Source: Burkholderiaceae bacterium
GTDB taxonomy: Bacteria > Pseudomonadota > Gammaproteobacteria > Burkholderiales > Burkholderiaceae_C
Direction: 5' to 3'
DNA length: 64,000 bases
Assembly: GCA_016790515.1 (NCBI GenBank)
Contig: JAEUOY010000064.1
Span: 62,001 to 126,000, forward strand
The notes under the pieces are model-generated. The model was not told where the DNA came from and made no database searches. It was given only the letters and a program-made list of their open reading frames with translations. Shown piece by piece: positions 34,825 through 42,533 of this stretch (positions are counted from its first letter, which is position 1; each line of letters starts with the position of its first letter). The translations under genes were made by a program, and so were the position numbers.

Positions 34825-36363
34825 ATGCCTGCAGCGCAAGCCGACGGCCGCCGCTGCGCGCTGCTGGTGGCCGTCGCGCTGGGCCTGCCGGCAGTGCTGC
34901 CGCTGGCCCACGGCGTGGCCGGTGCCCTCGGCGCGGCGATCGGTGCTTCGCGCTTCGTCGGCGGGGGCTCGCTGTGGCCGGGCGAACGCGTGCAGGTCCT
35001 GCTGTGGCAAGGCGCCTGGCTGTCGCTGCTGGCTGCCACGCTGGCCATCGCGGCGGCCGCCGTGGTGGCGCTGGGCTTGATGCTGCCGCATCGCGCGCGC
35101 TGGCGGCTGGCGCTGGTGGCGCTGCTGGCGGCGTCGTTCTGCCTCGGCACGGTGGTGCACCTGATGGCCTGGCGGGTGGTGTTTCCGGGGGTCACCGGTG
35201 GCGTGCAGGGCTGGGCCTTGGCGGTGCTGGTGCTGGCCGGGCGCTACCTGCCGCTGGCGGTGGCCCTGCTGGCGGCAGGACTGGCGGTGATGGACCGCAG
35301 CGAGTTGGAGACCGCCCTGGCCACCGGTGGCCCGCGCGCGCTGCTGCGCATGGCGCGCGGGCGGCTGCTCAGGGTCGGTGCGATGGCGATGGCCGCGGTG
35401 GGCACGCTGGTGTTCGCTGAATCCGAACTGCCGCCCTTGCTGGGCGTGCATGTCTACGCCGAGGAGTTCCTGAGCCAGGTGGCGCTGGAGCCCGACGCCG
35501 GCTCGGCCGCGGCCCTGGGCTGGCCGTTGATGGCCGCCGCCTTGCTGTGCGCGCTTGCGCTCGCCGGTGCGCCGCGCCTGCGCGCCGCGGCCGACGGCAG
35601 CGTCGACCCCGGCTGGCTCGGCCGCTGGACGTTCGCGCCGCAGCCGCTGCGCCGACTGCTGCCGGTGCTGGCGCTGTTGCTGGCAGGCCTGCCGCTGGTC
35701 CTGCTGGGTTGGGGCTGCCTCACGGCCACCGGCCGCTGGCCGGCGCATGCCGGCGTGGCGGTGTTCAACAGCCTGTGGGTGGCGGCCGCAGCGGCGGCGC
35801 TGGCCTGCCTGTGGGGCCTGGCGCTGGCCGAAGGGGCGGTGCGGGCCGGCCCGCGGGTGGCGGCAGCGCTGAACCTGGTGCTGCTGCTGATGCTGCTGTG
35901 GCCCTCGGCACTCACCGGCCTGGCGATCGCCGGCAGCGGCTTCGCCGACCGCGCCGGGGCGGCCGCACCGCTGATCCTGTCGCACACCTTGCGGGTGCTG
36001 CCGTTCGCGTCCTGGGTGCTGCTGGCGCTGCGCCAGGTACGGCCGACGTCGGGCCTCGATCAGCTCAGGCTGCTGGGCGTGCCGGCGCGATCGGCCTGGT
36101 GGCATGTCCACCTGCCGGCCTCGGCGCCGGGCCTGCTGGCGGCCTTCGTGCTGGCGGCCGGACTGTCGCTGGCCGAACTCAGCGCCACCGTGCTGACCGT
36201 GCCGCCGGGCATGGAGACCGCGATACTGCGCCTGTACAACCTGCTGCACTATGGCGATCAGCGTGGCGTGATGATGCTGGCACTGGCCCAGGCGCTGGCG
36301 GTGGCGGGCCTGATGGCCATCGGGCTGGCCTGGATCGGGAGGCGGCGTGCTGGAAATCGATGA
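34825..36363 (+). CDS. ABC transporter permease, fused two-domain (FbpB/ThiP-like)
   Basis: A 512-aa inner-membrane protein with about 12 helices. Two binding-protein-dependent permease halves are visible, each with an EAA-type cytoplasmic loop: 'LETALATGGPRALLRM' near residue 170 and 'DQLRLLGVPARSAWWHVHLP' near residue 415. This fused arrangement is typical of ferric-iron, thiamine and putrescine-like importers. Start ATG 34825 lies just after the MITE and lacks a strong ribosome site, so the element may have altered the original leader. Its 3' end overlaps the ATPase gene by 17 bases. Confidence 0.85.
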   Translation: MPAAQADGRRCALLVAVALGLPAVLPLAHGVAGALGAAIGASRFVGGGSLWPGERVQVLLWQGAWLSLLAATLAIAAAAVVALGLMLPHRARWRLALVALLAASFCLGTVVHLMAWRVVFPGVTGGVQGWALAVLVLAGRYLPLAVALLAAGLAVMDRSELETALATGGPRALLRMARGRLLRVGAMAMAAVGTLVFAESELPPLLGVHVYAEEFLSQVALEPDAGSAAALGWPLMAAALLCALALAGAPRLRAAADGSVDPGWLGRWTFAPQPLRRLLPVLALLLAGLPLVLLGWGCLTATGRWPAHAGVAVFNSLWVAAAAAALACLWGLALAEGAVRAGPRVAAALNLVLLLMLLWPSALTGLAIAGSGFADRAGAAAPLILSHTLRVLPFASWVLLALRQVRPTSGLDQLRLLGVPARSAWWHVHLPASAPGLLAAFVLAAGLSLAELSATVLTVPPGMETAILRLYNLLHYGDQRGVMMLALAQALAVAGLMAIGLAWIGRRRAGNR

Positions 36364-37060
36364 ACTCTGCGTCCGGCGCCCCGGCTTCGCCTTGCATCTG
36401 GCCGACCGCAGGCTGGCCGCCGGGACGCGCCTGACGATCATCGGGCCGTCGGGCGGCGGCAAGTCCACGCTGCTGCGCGGACTGCTGGGGCTGGAACCCT
36501 CGGTGCGGCTGCGGGGCCTGCGCTGGCTCGGGGCCGACCTGGCGGCGCTGCCGGTGCACCGGCGCCCGTTCGGCTGGCTGCCGCAGGAGCTGGGGCTGTG
36601 GCCGCAGCTGAAGGCGATCGAGCATGTCGCCTTCGCGCGCACACGCGGCCGCCAGCTGCGTGCGGCGGCCGAGGACGAAACCTTGCTTCACGAACTGGGC
36701 ATCGGTCACCGGGCCCGGGCCCTGCCGGCGCAGATGTCGGGCGGCGAGCGCCAGCGCCTGGCCTTCGCACGGGTCATCGCGCAGCGCCCGGCGTGGGCCG
36801 TGCTCGACGAGCCTTTCTCCAACCTCGACCCGGTGATCGCCGACGAACTGGGCGACGCGTTCTTCGCGCTGGCGCGAGAGCGCGGCATGGGCCTGATCCA
36901 GGTCACGCACCAGGTCGGCCGGCACCAGCGCACGGCCCGCGATGACGAGCCTTTCTGGGTCATCGAAGCCGGTCGCCTGACCCAGGCCGGCCGCTGGGAC
37001 GAACTGCAGCGCCAACCCGCCACGCCATGGATCGAACGCTTCGTCGCCTTGCAGCATTGA
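36347..37060 (+). CDS. ABC transporter ATP-binding protein
   Basis: A 237-aa nucleotide-binding subunit. Walker A is 'GPSGGGKST', the Q-loop is in 'WLPQELGLWPQ', the signature is 'MSGGERQR' and Walker B 'AVLDEPFSNLD', followed by the switch histidine in 'QVTHQ'. It is shorter than FbpC-type ATPases because the C-terminal regulatory OB domain is absent, like ThiQ. Its GTG start lies inside the permease gene (17-base overlap) and its end overlaps the next gene by 34 bases, so the operon is tightly coupled. Confidence 0.88.
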   Translation: MLEIDELCVRRPGFALHLADRRLAAGTRLTIIGPSGGGKSTLLRGLLGLEPSVRLRGLRWLGADLAALPVHRRPFGWLPQELGLWPQLKAIEHVAFARTRGRQLRAAAEDETLLHELGIGHRARALPAQMSGGERQRLAFARVIAQRPAWAVLDEPFSNLDPVIADELGDAFFALARERGMGLIQVTHQVGRHQRTARDDEPFWVIEAGRLTQAGRWDELQRQPATPWIERFVALQH

Positions 37061-37509
37061 GCTTTGCTGCGAGCCTGCTGCCGCGCGCCCTCGCGGCCGG
37101 ACCCGTGATGCAGACCTGGCACCCCTGGCAGCTCGATTCGGTGCTGGTGGCCTGGGCACTGACGCAGGCTCAGTCGCCGCCTCCGGTGTTCGAATCACTG
37201 CCGCGCGGCGAGCCGATCCCGCCCGGACGTGCCATCGACACGCCGGATTCGCCCTTCCGCCGCACCGGTCAGCGCACCGCGTTCGAGGAGGCCGTGCGCC
37301 ACAGCGGCCTGACGCACCGCTGCGTGCCGCTCCTGCGCGATGCTGTGCGCGTGGTCGAGCTGGCCGCCTGGCGCAAGCCCGAGTTCCCGGCGGTCGAAGC
37401 CTTCGAAGCCCGCGTGCTGGCGGTGATCCCGGCGCAGCCGATGCGCGGCGGGCTGGCGCCGGCGCTGGCTGAAGTGGAACGGTATTGCAAGGAAGGAGGG
37501 CCACCATGA
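37027..37509 (+). CDS. ChrB C-terminal-like (chromate-resistance) family protein
   Basis: A 160-aa protein. Residues 1-23 could be a signal peptide ('ALSFAASLLPRALA'). The rest resembles the ChrB C-terminal domain: an aspartate and tryptophan block ('QLDSVLVAWALTQ'), then 'RAIDTPDSPFRRTGQRTAFEEAVRHSGL', which I give here split as 'RAIDTPDSPF' and 'TAFEEAVRHSGL', and later 'LLRDAVRVVELAAW'. In ChrB this domain sits behind a DNA-binding part and senses or handles chromate. Here it is alone, possibly periplasmic, and embedded in an ABC importer operon. The similarity is by eye and moderate. Its stop overlaps the next start (ATGA). Confidence 0.5.
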   Translation: MDRTLRRLAALSFAASLLPRALAAGPVMQTWHPWQLDSVLVAWALTQAQSPPPVFESLPRGEPIPPGRAIDTPDSPFRRTGQRTAFEEAVRHSGLTHRCVPLLRDAVRVVELAAWRKPEFPAVEAFEARVLAVIPAQPMRGGLAPALAEVERYCKEGGPP

Positions 37510-38399
37510 CGCTGGACCCGAAGGACCGACGACTGCAGCGCTGGCTGCTGCCGGCGCTGTACGGCTGCGCGATCGCCGCCTGGGCACAGTCGCCCGCCGA
37601 ACTGCCGGCGGGCATGAGCTTCGTCGCCCGCGACGCCGCGGGTGCCTGGGCTCTCTACTTCGTCGATCAGCGCCACCAGGCACAGCGCGTGGCGACGCAA
37701 CTGGAGCCGCGCCAGGCCTGCGTGGCCGCCGATGGCAGCAAGGCGGTGTATTCGGCCGCCGATGGCACGCTGCGCGTGGCGCTGCCTGCCGGCGGCAGCG
37801 AGACGGTGATCGCCCGTCCCGATGCCAGGCGCAGCTACACCCAGCCCTGCCTGGACAGCGGCGGCCGCGACGTGGTGGCCGTGGAGATGGCCGACGGCAA
37901 GAGCCTGGAGACCGAGATCCTGCGCTTCGGCAGCGCCGCCGAGCCCGAGCGCATTGCCCGGCAGCCCGGAGCCCAGCACGACCCGTTCCTGCACCAGGGG
38001 CGCTGGCTGGTGTATGCCAGCGTGGGCTGCTCCGATGGCTGCGACGAGTTGCTGGTCGAGATCTGGGGCCGCGACCTGCTGGCCGGCAAGGCGCGGCAGC
38101 TGACGCTGCTGAACGCCTTGTCGCAGGGCCCGGTCACCGATGGCCGGCACGTGGTGTTCAGCAGCAATGCCAGCGGCAGCCACCAGCTCTGGCAGGTGGG
38201 CATCGATGGCAACGGGCTGCGCCGGCTGACCGACGGCCCGGCGCAGGCGATCCACCCGGCGCTGTGCGGTGGCGAGCTGTACTTCGTGAAGTCCGGGCCC
38301 GACCGGACGGTGCTGGCGCGGCGCTCCGGTGACGGCAGCGTGGCCGAGCTGCCGCTGCCGGGGCTCGAGGCGGTGCGTGCGTTGAGGTGTCTGTCATGA
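37506..38399 (+). CDS. TolB-like beta-propeller protein, exported
   Basis: A 297-aa protein with a signal peptide ('YGCAIAAWA', cleavage near 28). The mature part has repeated PD40/TolB-type blade motifs, for example 'DGSKAVYSAADGTL', 'DGRHVVFSSNASGSHQLWQV' (a classic TolB-like blade shown here as separate pieces 'DGRHVVFSS' and 'SHQLWQVG'), and 'LRRLTDG'. It is probably a periplasmic beta-propeller, shorter than TolB itself and without the TolB N-terminal domain. It overlaps the ChrB-like gene by four bases and the following lipoprotein gene by four bases, so the three are translationally coupled. Confidence 0.72.
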   Translation: MTLDPKDRRLQRWLLPALYGCAIAAWAQSPAELPAGMSFVARDAAGAWALYFVDQRHQAQRVATQLEPRQACVAADGSKAVYSAADGTLRVALPAGGSETVIARPDARRSYTQPCLDSGGRDVVAVEMADGKSLETEILRFGSAAEPERIARQPGAQHDPFLHQGRWLVYASVGCSDGCDELLVEIWGRDLLAGKARQLTLLNALSQGPVTDGRHVVFSSNASGSHQLWQVGIDGNGLRRLTDGPAQAIHPALCGGELYFVKSGPDRTVLARRSGDGSVAELPLPGLEAVRALRCLS

Positions 38400-39487
38400 A
38401 CTGGTTTCGAATCGGGTGCCTGGGGCTGGGTCTGGCGGCGCTGCCGCTGCTGGCCTGCAGCCAGGTCTCGCTGCAGCGCATCAGCGCCACCGAACTGGCC
38501 GCGGTTCGCGGTGACCGCATCACCTACACCGTTCGCACGGCCCGGCCCGGCCGGCTGACGCTCGAACTGCTGACCGGCGATGGCGACGTGGTGCGGCGCC
38601 TGTCGCTGCCCGATGCCGCTGCCGGCGACCATGAACTGGTCTGGGACGGCCGGGACGAGCGCGGTCAGGCCGTGCCCGACGAGGCCTACTGCGCCCGCGC
38701 CACGCTGGATGCGGACGACGGCAAGGCCTTGGACGATCCCTGTGCACGCTCGGGCGGCGAGGTGCTCGCCGGCCTGCAGCCCAGCCTGGCCGCCAACGGC
38801 GACATCGTCTACACGCTGGCGCAGCCGGCGCGCGTGCTGATCCGGGTGGGGGTGAAGGGCGGCGCGATGCTGCGTTCGCTGTCGGTGTGGCGGCCGCGGC
38901 CGGCGGGCCGCAACCTGCAGCGCTGGAACGGCTTCGACGAAAGCGGGCTGATCGATCTGCGCAGCGACCGATTGGCGCTGCTGGTGACCGCGTTCCGGCT
39001 GCCGGACTTCACCGTCGTCACCACCGGGCAGGATGGCCTGGAATACCGCAGCTGGCGCATCGCGCAGGGCTGGGCCGAGGCGCCCGACCCGCCCGCGACG
39101 GAGGGCACGGCGCGGCCGCTGGAGCGCAAGGGCCAGCGCATCGCCCGCCAGCACTACATGCCGCGCTACAAGGACCGCGAACCCCGCATCACCGTGACGC
39201 TGGCCACCCGCGATGGCCAGCCGCTGGCCGCCGCCGCGCCGGTGCCGGACGACGTGCGCGTGTCGGTCGACCTGCACCCGGACGACCGCTGGCTGATGCA
39301 GGAGCAGCTCTACGAGGTGGCGTTCTTCGTGAACGGCGACTTCGTGTCCGAGGAGGAGAACGGCTACGTGCCGATCGGCTGGATCTGGAACACCTCGGGC
39401 CTGCAGTCCGGCCGGCACCTGCTGACCGTGAACCTGACCGGCTTCACCGGCCGGGTCGGGACGAAGACCATCGCGGTGCAGCGCTGA
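38396..39487 (+). CDS. Lipoprotein with FlgD-Ig-like domains
   Basis: A 363-aa protein with a lipoprotein signal: hydrophobic residues 8-20, then 'LLACSQ' with the acylated cysteine at about 21. The first domain has a FlgD-Ig-like turn ('ELVWDGRDERGQAVPDE'). The second half has another beta module ('LQRWNGFDESG') and a C-terminal sandwich with 'YEVAFFVNGDFVSEEENG' and 'GRHLLTVNLTG'. It resembles the FlgD-Ig modules of the protein at 26892-29000, 10 kb upstream. It is probably anchored to the outer or inner membrane. The start ATG overlaps the previous stop. The hairpin at 39515-39542 follows the gene. Confidence 0.72.
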   Translation: MNWFRIGCLGLGLAALPLLACSQVSLQRISATELAAVRGDRITYTVRTARPGRLTLELLTGDGDVVRRLSLPDAAAGDHELVWDGRDERGQAVPDEAYCARATLDADDGKALDDPCARSGGEVLAGLQPSLAANGDIVYTLAQPARVLIRVGVKGGAMLRSLSVWRPRPAGRNLQRWNGFDESGLIDLRSDRLALLVTAFRLPDFTVVTTGQDGLEYRSWRIAQGWAEAPDPPATEGTARPLERKGQRIARQHYMPRYKDREPRITVTLATRDGQPLAAAAPVPDDVRVSVDLHPDDRWLMQEQLYEVAFFVNGDFVSEEENGYVPIGWIWNTSGLQSGRHLLTVNLTGFTGRVGTKTIAVQR

Positions 39488-39514
39488 ACGTTCTGCCGAC
39501 CGTGCCGCGGCGGA

Positions 39515-39542
39515 GCCGGCGACCCGAAGGCGGGTCGCCGGC
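39515..39542 (+). terminator. Strong hairpin, likely terminator of the ABC/lipoprotein operon
   Basis: GCCGGCGACCCG at 39515-39526 pairs perfectly with CGGGTCGCCGGC at 39531-39542 around the loop AAGG, a 12-bp GC-rich stem. It lies 27 bases after the stop of the lipoprotein gene. No T-run follows, as is common in GC-rich genomes, so it may slow RNA polymerase or stabilise the transcript end rather than act alone. Confidence 0.6.
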
Positions 39543-39661
39543 CGGGAATCCGTCCAGACCCTTCCCACGCCCAGCGGGTGAATACCGCACAGCGCCGGCG
39601 ACGGCCGTCGCGCTAGCCTCGCGCGGCACGACGACCTCGACGACCCGGCAGGTGATGGGCC

Positions 39662-40792
39662 ATGGACTGTAAACACGCCTCTGCGCTGCTGCGCATCCGC
39701 CAGGCCTGCAGCCTGGGGCTTCCGAGCCGCAGCGTGATGCCGATCGTGATGCGCGAGCTGCGCGCGCTGATTCCGGCCGCCTGCGCCCAGTTCACCTGGG
39801 CATCGGAAGCCGGACGCCTGACGAACTTCTGGTCCGACACCTTCATGCCGCGGCGCATGGCCTGGATCGTGCTGCACCGCGCGCGCTACGAGGCCGACGC
39901 CGGCACCAGCTTCCGTGACCTGGTGCTGTTCGGCCAGCCCACCGGCAACCTGCGCCGCTGGTGGCGCGAGGGCTTCGAGCACAGCGCCACCTACCGGGCG
40001 GTGTTCGAGCCCTTCGGCTTCAAGTGGATGCTCGACGGCGTGGTGCGCGACCGGCAGCGGCCCTATGGCTGCGTGGCGCTGATCCGCCGGCGCGACGCGC
40101 CCGACTTCAGTGCCGCCGATGAGGACCTGCTCGCGCGGGTGCTGCCCTACCTGGTGCATGCCTTGCGCAGCGACAGCGCGCGGCCGTCGCGCTTCGTGCG
40201 CACCGGAAGGTCGGCGATGCTGGTGTGCAGCGGCGACGGCGAGCCGATCGAATGGTCCGACGAAGCGCACCGGCTGGCCGTCTATGCGCTGCTCGACGAG
40301 ATCAACACCGATGCGCGGATCGGCGGCGGCGACTTCGAACGCGTGCGCGAAGGGCTGCGGGAGATCGCGCTGGCGCTGGCCAGCCGGCTGGACGACCCGC
40401 GTGCCGATGCGCCGCTGCCGCTGATCGAGCGGCGCAACGGCTGGGGCGAGTTCAGTTTCAGGGGCTACCGGTTGCACGGCGAGGGCGCCGGCCGCATCGG
40501 CCTGCTGATCGAGCAATCGGTGCCGGTCGAGGCACGCCTGCTCGAGCGGGTCAATGCGATCGACCTGTCGCCGCGCCAGAAGGAGATCGCGCTGCTGTCC
40601 GCACGCGGGCTCAGCAACGCCGAGATCGCCGACCAGCTGGGCCTGAGCCCGCACACGCTGAAGGACCACTTCAAGGCGATCTACGGGCGGCTGGCCATCA
40701 ACAGCCAGCGCGAGCTGGCGGCGCTGCTGCTGGCCGACGCCCAGGCAAACCCCCCACCGCGGTGGGACGCCGCGCAGCTGAGCGAAGCCTAA
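39662..40792 (+). CDS. LuxR-family transcriptional regulator
   Basis: A 376-aa regulator. The C-terminal helix-turn-helix of the LuxR/FixJ type is clear: 'LSPRQKEIALLSARGLSNAEIADQLGLSPHTLKDHFKAIY', visible here as 'SPRQKEIALL' and 'GLSNAEIADQLGLS'. The N-terminal 220 residues resemble a GAF-like sensory domain ('GVVRDRQRPYGCVALIRR'). No receiver domain is present, so it probably responds to a ligand rather than phosphorylation. The start is ATG 39662. It precedes the orphan 224-aa gene after 114 bases on the same strand and may control it or the upstream operon. Confidence 0.85.
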   Translation: MDCKHASALLRIRQACSLGLPSRSVMPIVMRELRALIPAACAQFTWASEAGRLTNFWSDTFMPRRMAWIVLHRARYEADAGTSFRDLVLFGQPTGNLRRWWREGFEHSATYRAVFEPFGFKWMLDGVVRDRQRPYGCVALIRRRDAPDFSAADEDLLARVLPYLVHALRSDSARPSRFVRTGRSAMLVCSGDGEPIEWSDEAHRLAVYALLDEINTDARIGGGDFERVREGLREIALALASRLDDPRADAPLPLIERRNGWGEFSFRGYRLHGEGAGRIGLLIEQSVPVEARLLERVNAIDLSPRQKEIALLSARGLSNAEIADQLGLSPHTLKDHFKAIYGRLAINSQRELAALLLADAQANPPPRWDAAQLSEA

Positions 40793-40906
40793 GCTGGATT
40801 CACGGATCGCGGCTGCCGCCGGCGCGATCCGGCGACGACGGGCCGACCCGCCGTCGCGGGAGCGAAAGACCAAGCCCCGGCGGCTTTCGACAGACGGAGC
40901 GACATC

Positions 40907-41581
40907 ATGGGAACCAAGATCACGACGCACTACTTCGAGTACGGCGTCAACAAGTACTTCCGCGGCAACGCGCACCTGCTGGAGGCCGCGCACTTCGGCG
41001 AGAAGAAGGACCCGATCGGCGCCAAGGCCTTCGTGGAGCCGGCCGGCAAGGTCAAGCCCGAGCACCTGGACGGGCGGCTGAAGTTCAACGGCCGCGTGAA
41101 GATCGACTGGAACACGGTCTCCAAGTCCGAACTGGAGGCCGACGCGGACCTCCACTTCTTCGGCCTCGGCAAGAGCGGCGCGCTGTCGTTCGGCCATGCT
41201 GAGGCCAAGTCGGCCAAGCTCGAGCTGATCAACCTGAGCATCGACGAGCTCAAGCTGAAGGCGATGCTCAACACCGATGCCAACGTCGCGCGCAAGTTCA
41301 TGGCCGACGAGGGCAGCGATGCGCGCATCGTCTCCGAGGTGTGGATCGTCGTCGACGCCGATCTGGCCGAGCACTTCGTGACCAGCGGCGCCGGTGGCGT
41401 CGGCGTCGAGGCGCTGGGCAGCACCGCCAAGATCAGTGTCAGCGGCGGCACACGCGGCACGCAGACGCTGACACTGTCGCCCGGCAGCACCTTCGCCTAC
41501 AAGCTGCACAAGGTGAGCGAGTGGAGCAAGGGCAAGACCAAGGTCGAGGCCGTCGAGGCCGACTACAAGGGCATGTCCTGA
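40907..41581 (+). CDS. Hypothetical beta-rich protein
   Basis: A 224-aa protein that I do not recognise. It lacks a signal peptide or membrane helices. Residues 1-60 contain aromatic and charged residues ('THYFEYGVNKYFRGN'). The middle has alternating strands and turns ('LKFNGRVKIDWNTVS', 'EADADLHFFGLGKSGALS', 'SEVWIVVDADLAEHF'), and the C-terminus is Lys/Glu-rich. It is moderately charged and likely cytoplasmic. The ribosome site GGAG precedes ATG 40907. A LuxR regulator lies directly upstream and a bidirectional-type hairpin follows. No function can be assigned. Confidence 0.65.
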   Translation: MGTKITTHYFEYGVNKYFRGNAHLLEAAHFGEKKDPIGAKAFVEPAGKVKPEHLDGRLKFNGRVKIDWNTVSKSELEADADLHFFGLGKSGALSFGHAEAKSAKLELINLSIDELKLKAMLNTDANVARKFMADEGSDARIVSEVWIVVDADLAEHFVTSGAGGVGVEALGSTAKISVSGGTRGTQTLTLSPGSTFAYKLHKVSEWSKGKTKVEAVEADYKGMS

Positions 41582-41589
41582 GGTCCCAC

Positions 41590-41614
41590 GGCGAGGCCGC
41601 GGCGCGGCCTCGCC
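41590..41614. terminator. Hairpin between convergent genes, possible bidirectional terminator
   Basis: GGCGAGGCCG (41590-41599) pairs perfectly with CGGCCTCGCC (41605-41614), loop of five bases. It fills the 33-base gap between the stop of the 224-aa gene and the stop of the EamA gene, so it can serve either strand. No T-run is present. Confidence 0.6.
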
Positions 41615-42523
41615 TCAACGCCCCCGGGTCGCGACCCAGATGCTCGGCAGGATCAGCGCCGCGCCGACCGCATGGAACCATTGCGGCGGCTCGCCCAGCA
41701 GCGCCCAGGCGGTGAAGGCGGCGTAGACCGGCCCCAGGTACAGCACCAGCCCCGACTTCGCGGCACCCAGCTCGCGCAGCATGTACGAATAGGCCTGGTA
41801 GGCCAGCACGCCCGGCAGCACCGCGGCGGCGAGCACCAGGCCGGCGGCTTTCCAGGTGAACGGCAGCGGCGGCAGCAGCGCGCACTCGAGCGCGGTGAAC
41901 GGCAGCAGCACGACGATGCCGCCGGCGGTGATCGCGACCAGCCGCTCGGCGGTGCCCAGCCGCGTCGGCCAGCGCCGCAGCAGCACCGAGTAGGCGGTCC
42001 ACGACAGCCCGGCGGCCAGCACCCACAGGTCGCCGACCGCGAAGCGAACCGCCAGCAGGTTGCGTGGCTCGCCGCGGGCGATCACGAACAGCAGGCCGGC
42101 CAGCGCCAGCGCCACGCCAGCGGCCTGCGAGCGCGTCATGTGCTCGTTCAGCAGCACCGCGCCGACGACGGCGATCGCGATCGGCGTGGCGGCGTAGATC
42201 AGCGCGATGTTGGCCGACGAGGTGGTCTGCCCGCCGATGTAGACGAAGGCGCCGCAGATCCACATGCCCAGGCCGCCGAGCACCAGCAGCTGCTGCCATT
42301 CGTCGCGCAGCCAGGGCGCGCCATCCTTCGCCAGGCCGCGCCAGGCCAGCGGCAGCATGATCGCCAAGGCCAGGCTCCAGCGCGCCAGTGCGAGCAGGTG
42401 CGGGTGGATCACGCCGGCCGCGGCGCGGGCGATCAGGTAGTTCGACGACCAGACCAGCGGCACCGTCCACAAGAGCAGTTGGGCGATGCGGTGGCGACGG
42501 CGGTCCTGCGCGGCATGGGGCAT
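41615..42523 (-). CDS. EamA-family (DMT) transporter
   Basis: A 302-aa inner-membrane protein with ten predicted helices in two EamA halves (DMT superfamily). Marks are 'LVWSSNYLIARAAAGVIHP' in TM1, 'YIGGQTTSSANIALIYAATPI' in the first half and 'AAKSGLVLYLGPVYAAFTAWALLGE' in the second, given in short pieces such as 'VWSSNYLIAR' and 'GPVYAAFTAW'. Family members export amino acids or other metabolites. It follows the efflux outer-membrane gene after only 10 bases, so it may be co-transcribed with the RND pump. A hairpin follows it. The cargo is unknown. Confidence 0.86.
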   Translation of the reverse strand: MPHAAQDRRRHRIAQLLLWTVPLVWSSNYLIARAAAGVIHPHLLALARWSLALAIMLPLAWRGLAKDGAPWLRDEWQQLLVLGGLGMWICGAFVYIGGQTTSSANIALIYAATPIAIAVVGAVLLNEHMTRSQAAGVALALAGLLFVIARGEPRNLLAVRFAVGDLWVLAAGLSWTAYSVLLRRWPTRLGTAERLVAITAGGIVVLLPFTALECALLPPLPFTWKAAGLVLAAAVLPGVLAYQAYSYMLRELGAAKSGLVLYLGPVYAAFTAWALLGEPPQWFHAVGAALILPSIWVATRGR

Positions 42524-42533
42524 GGCCGGGACC

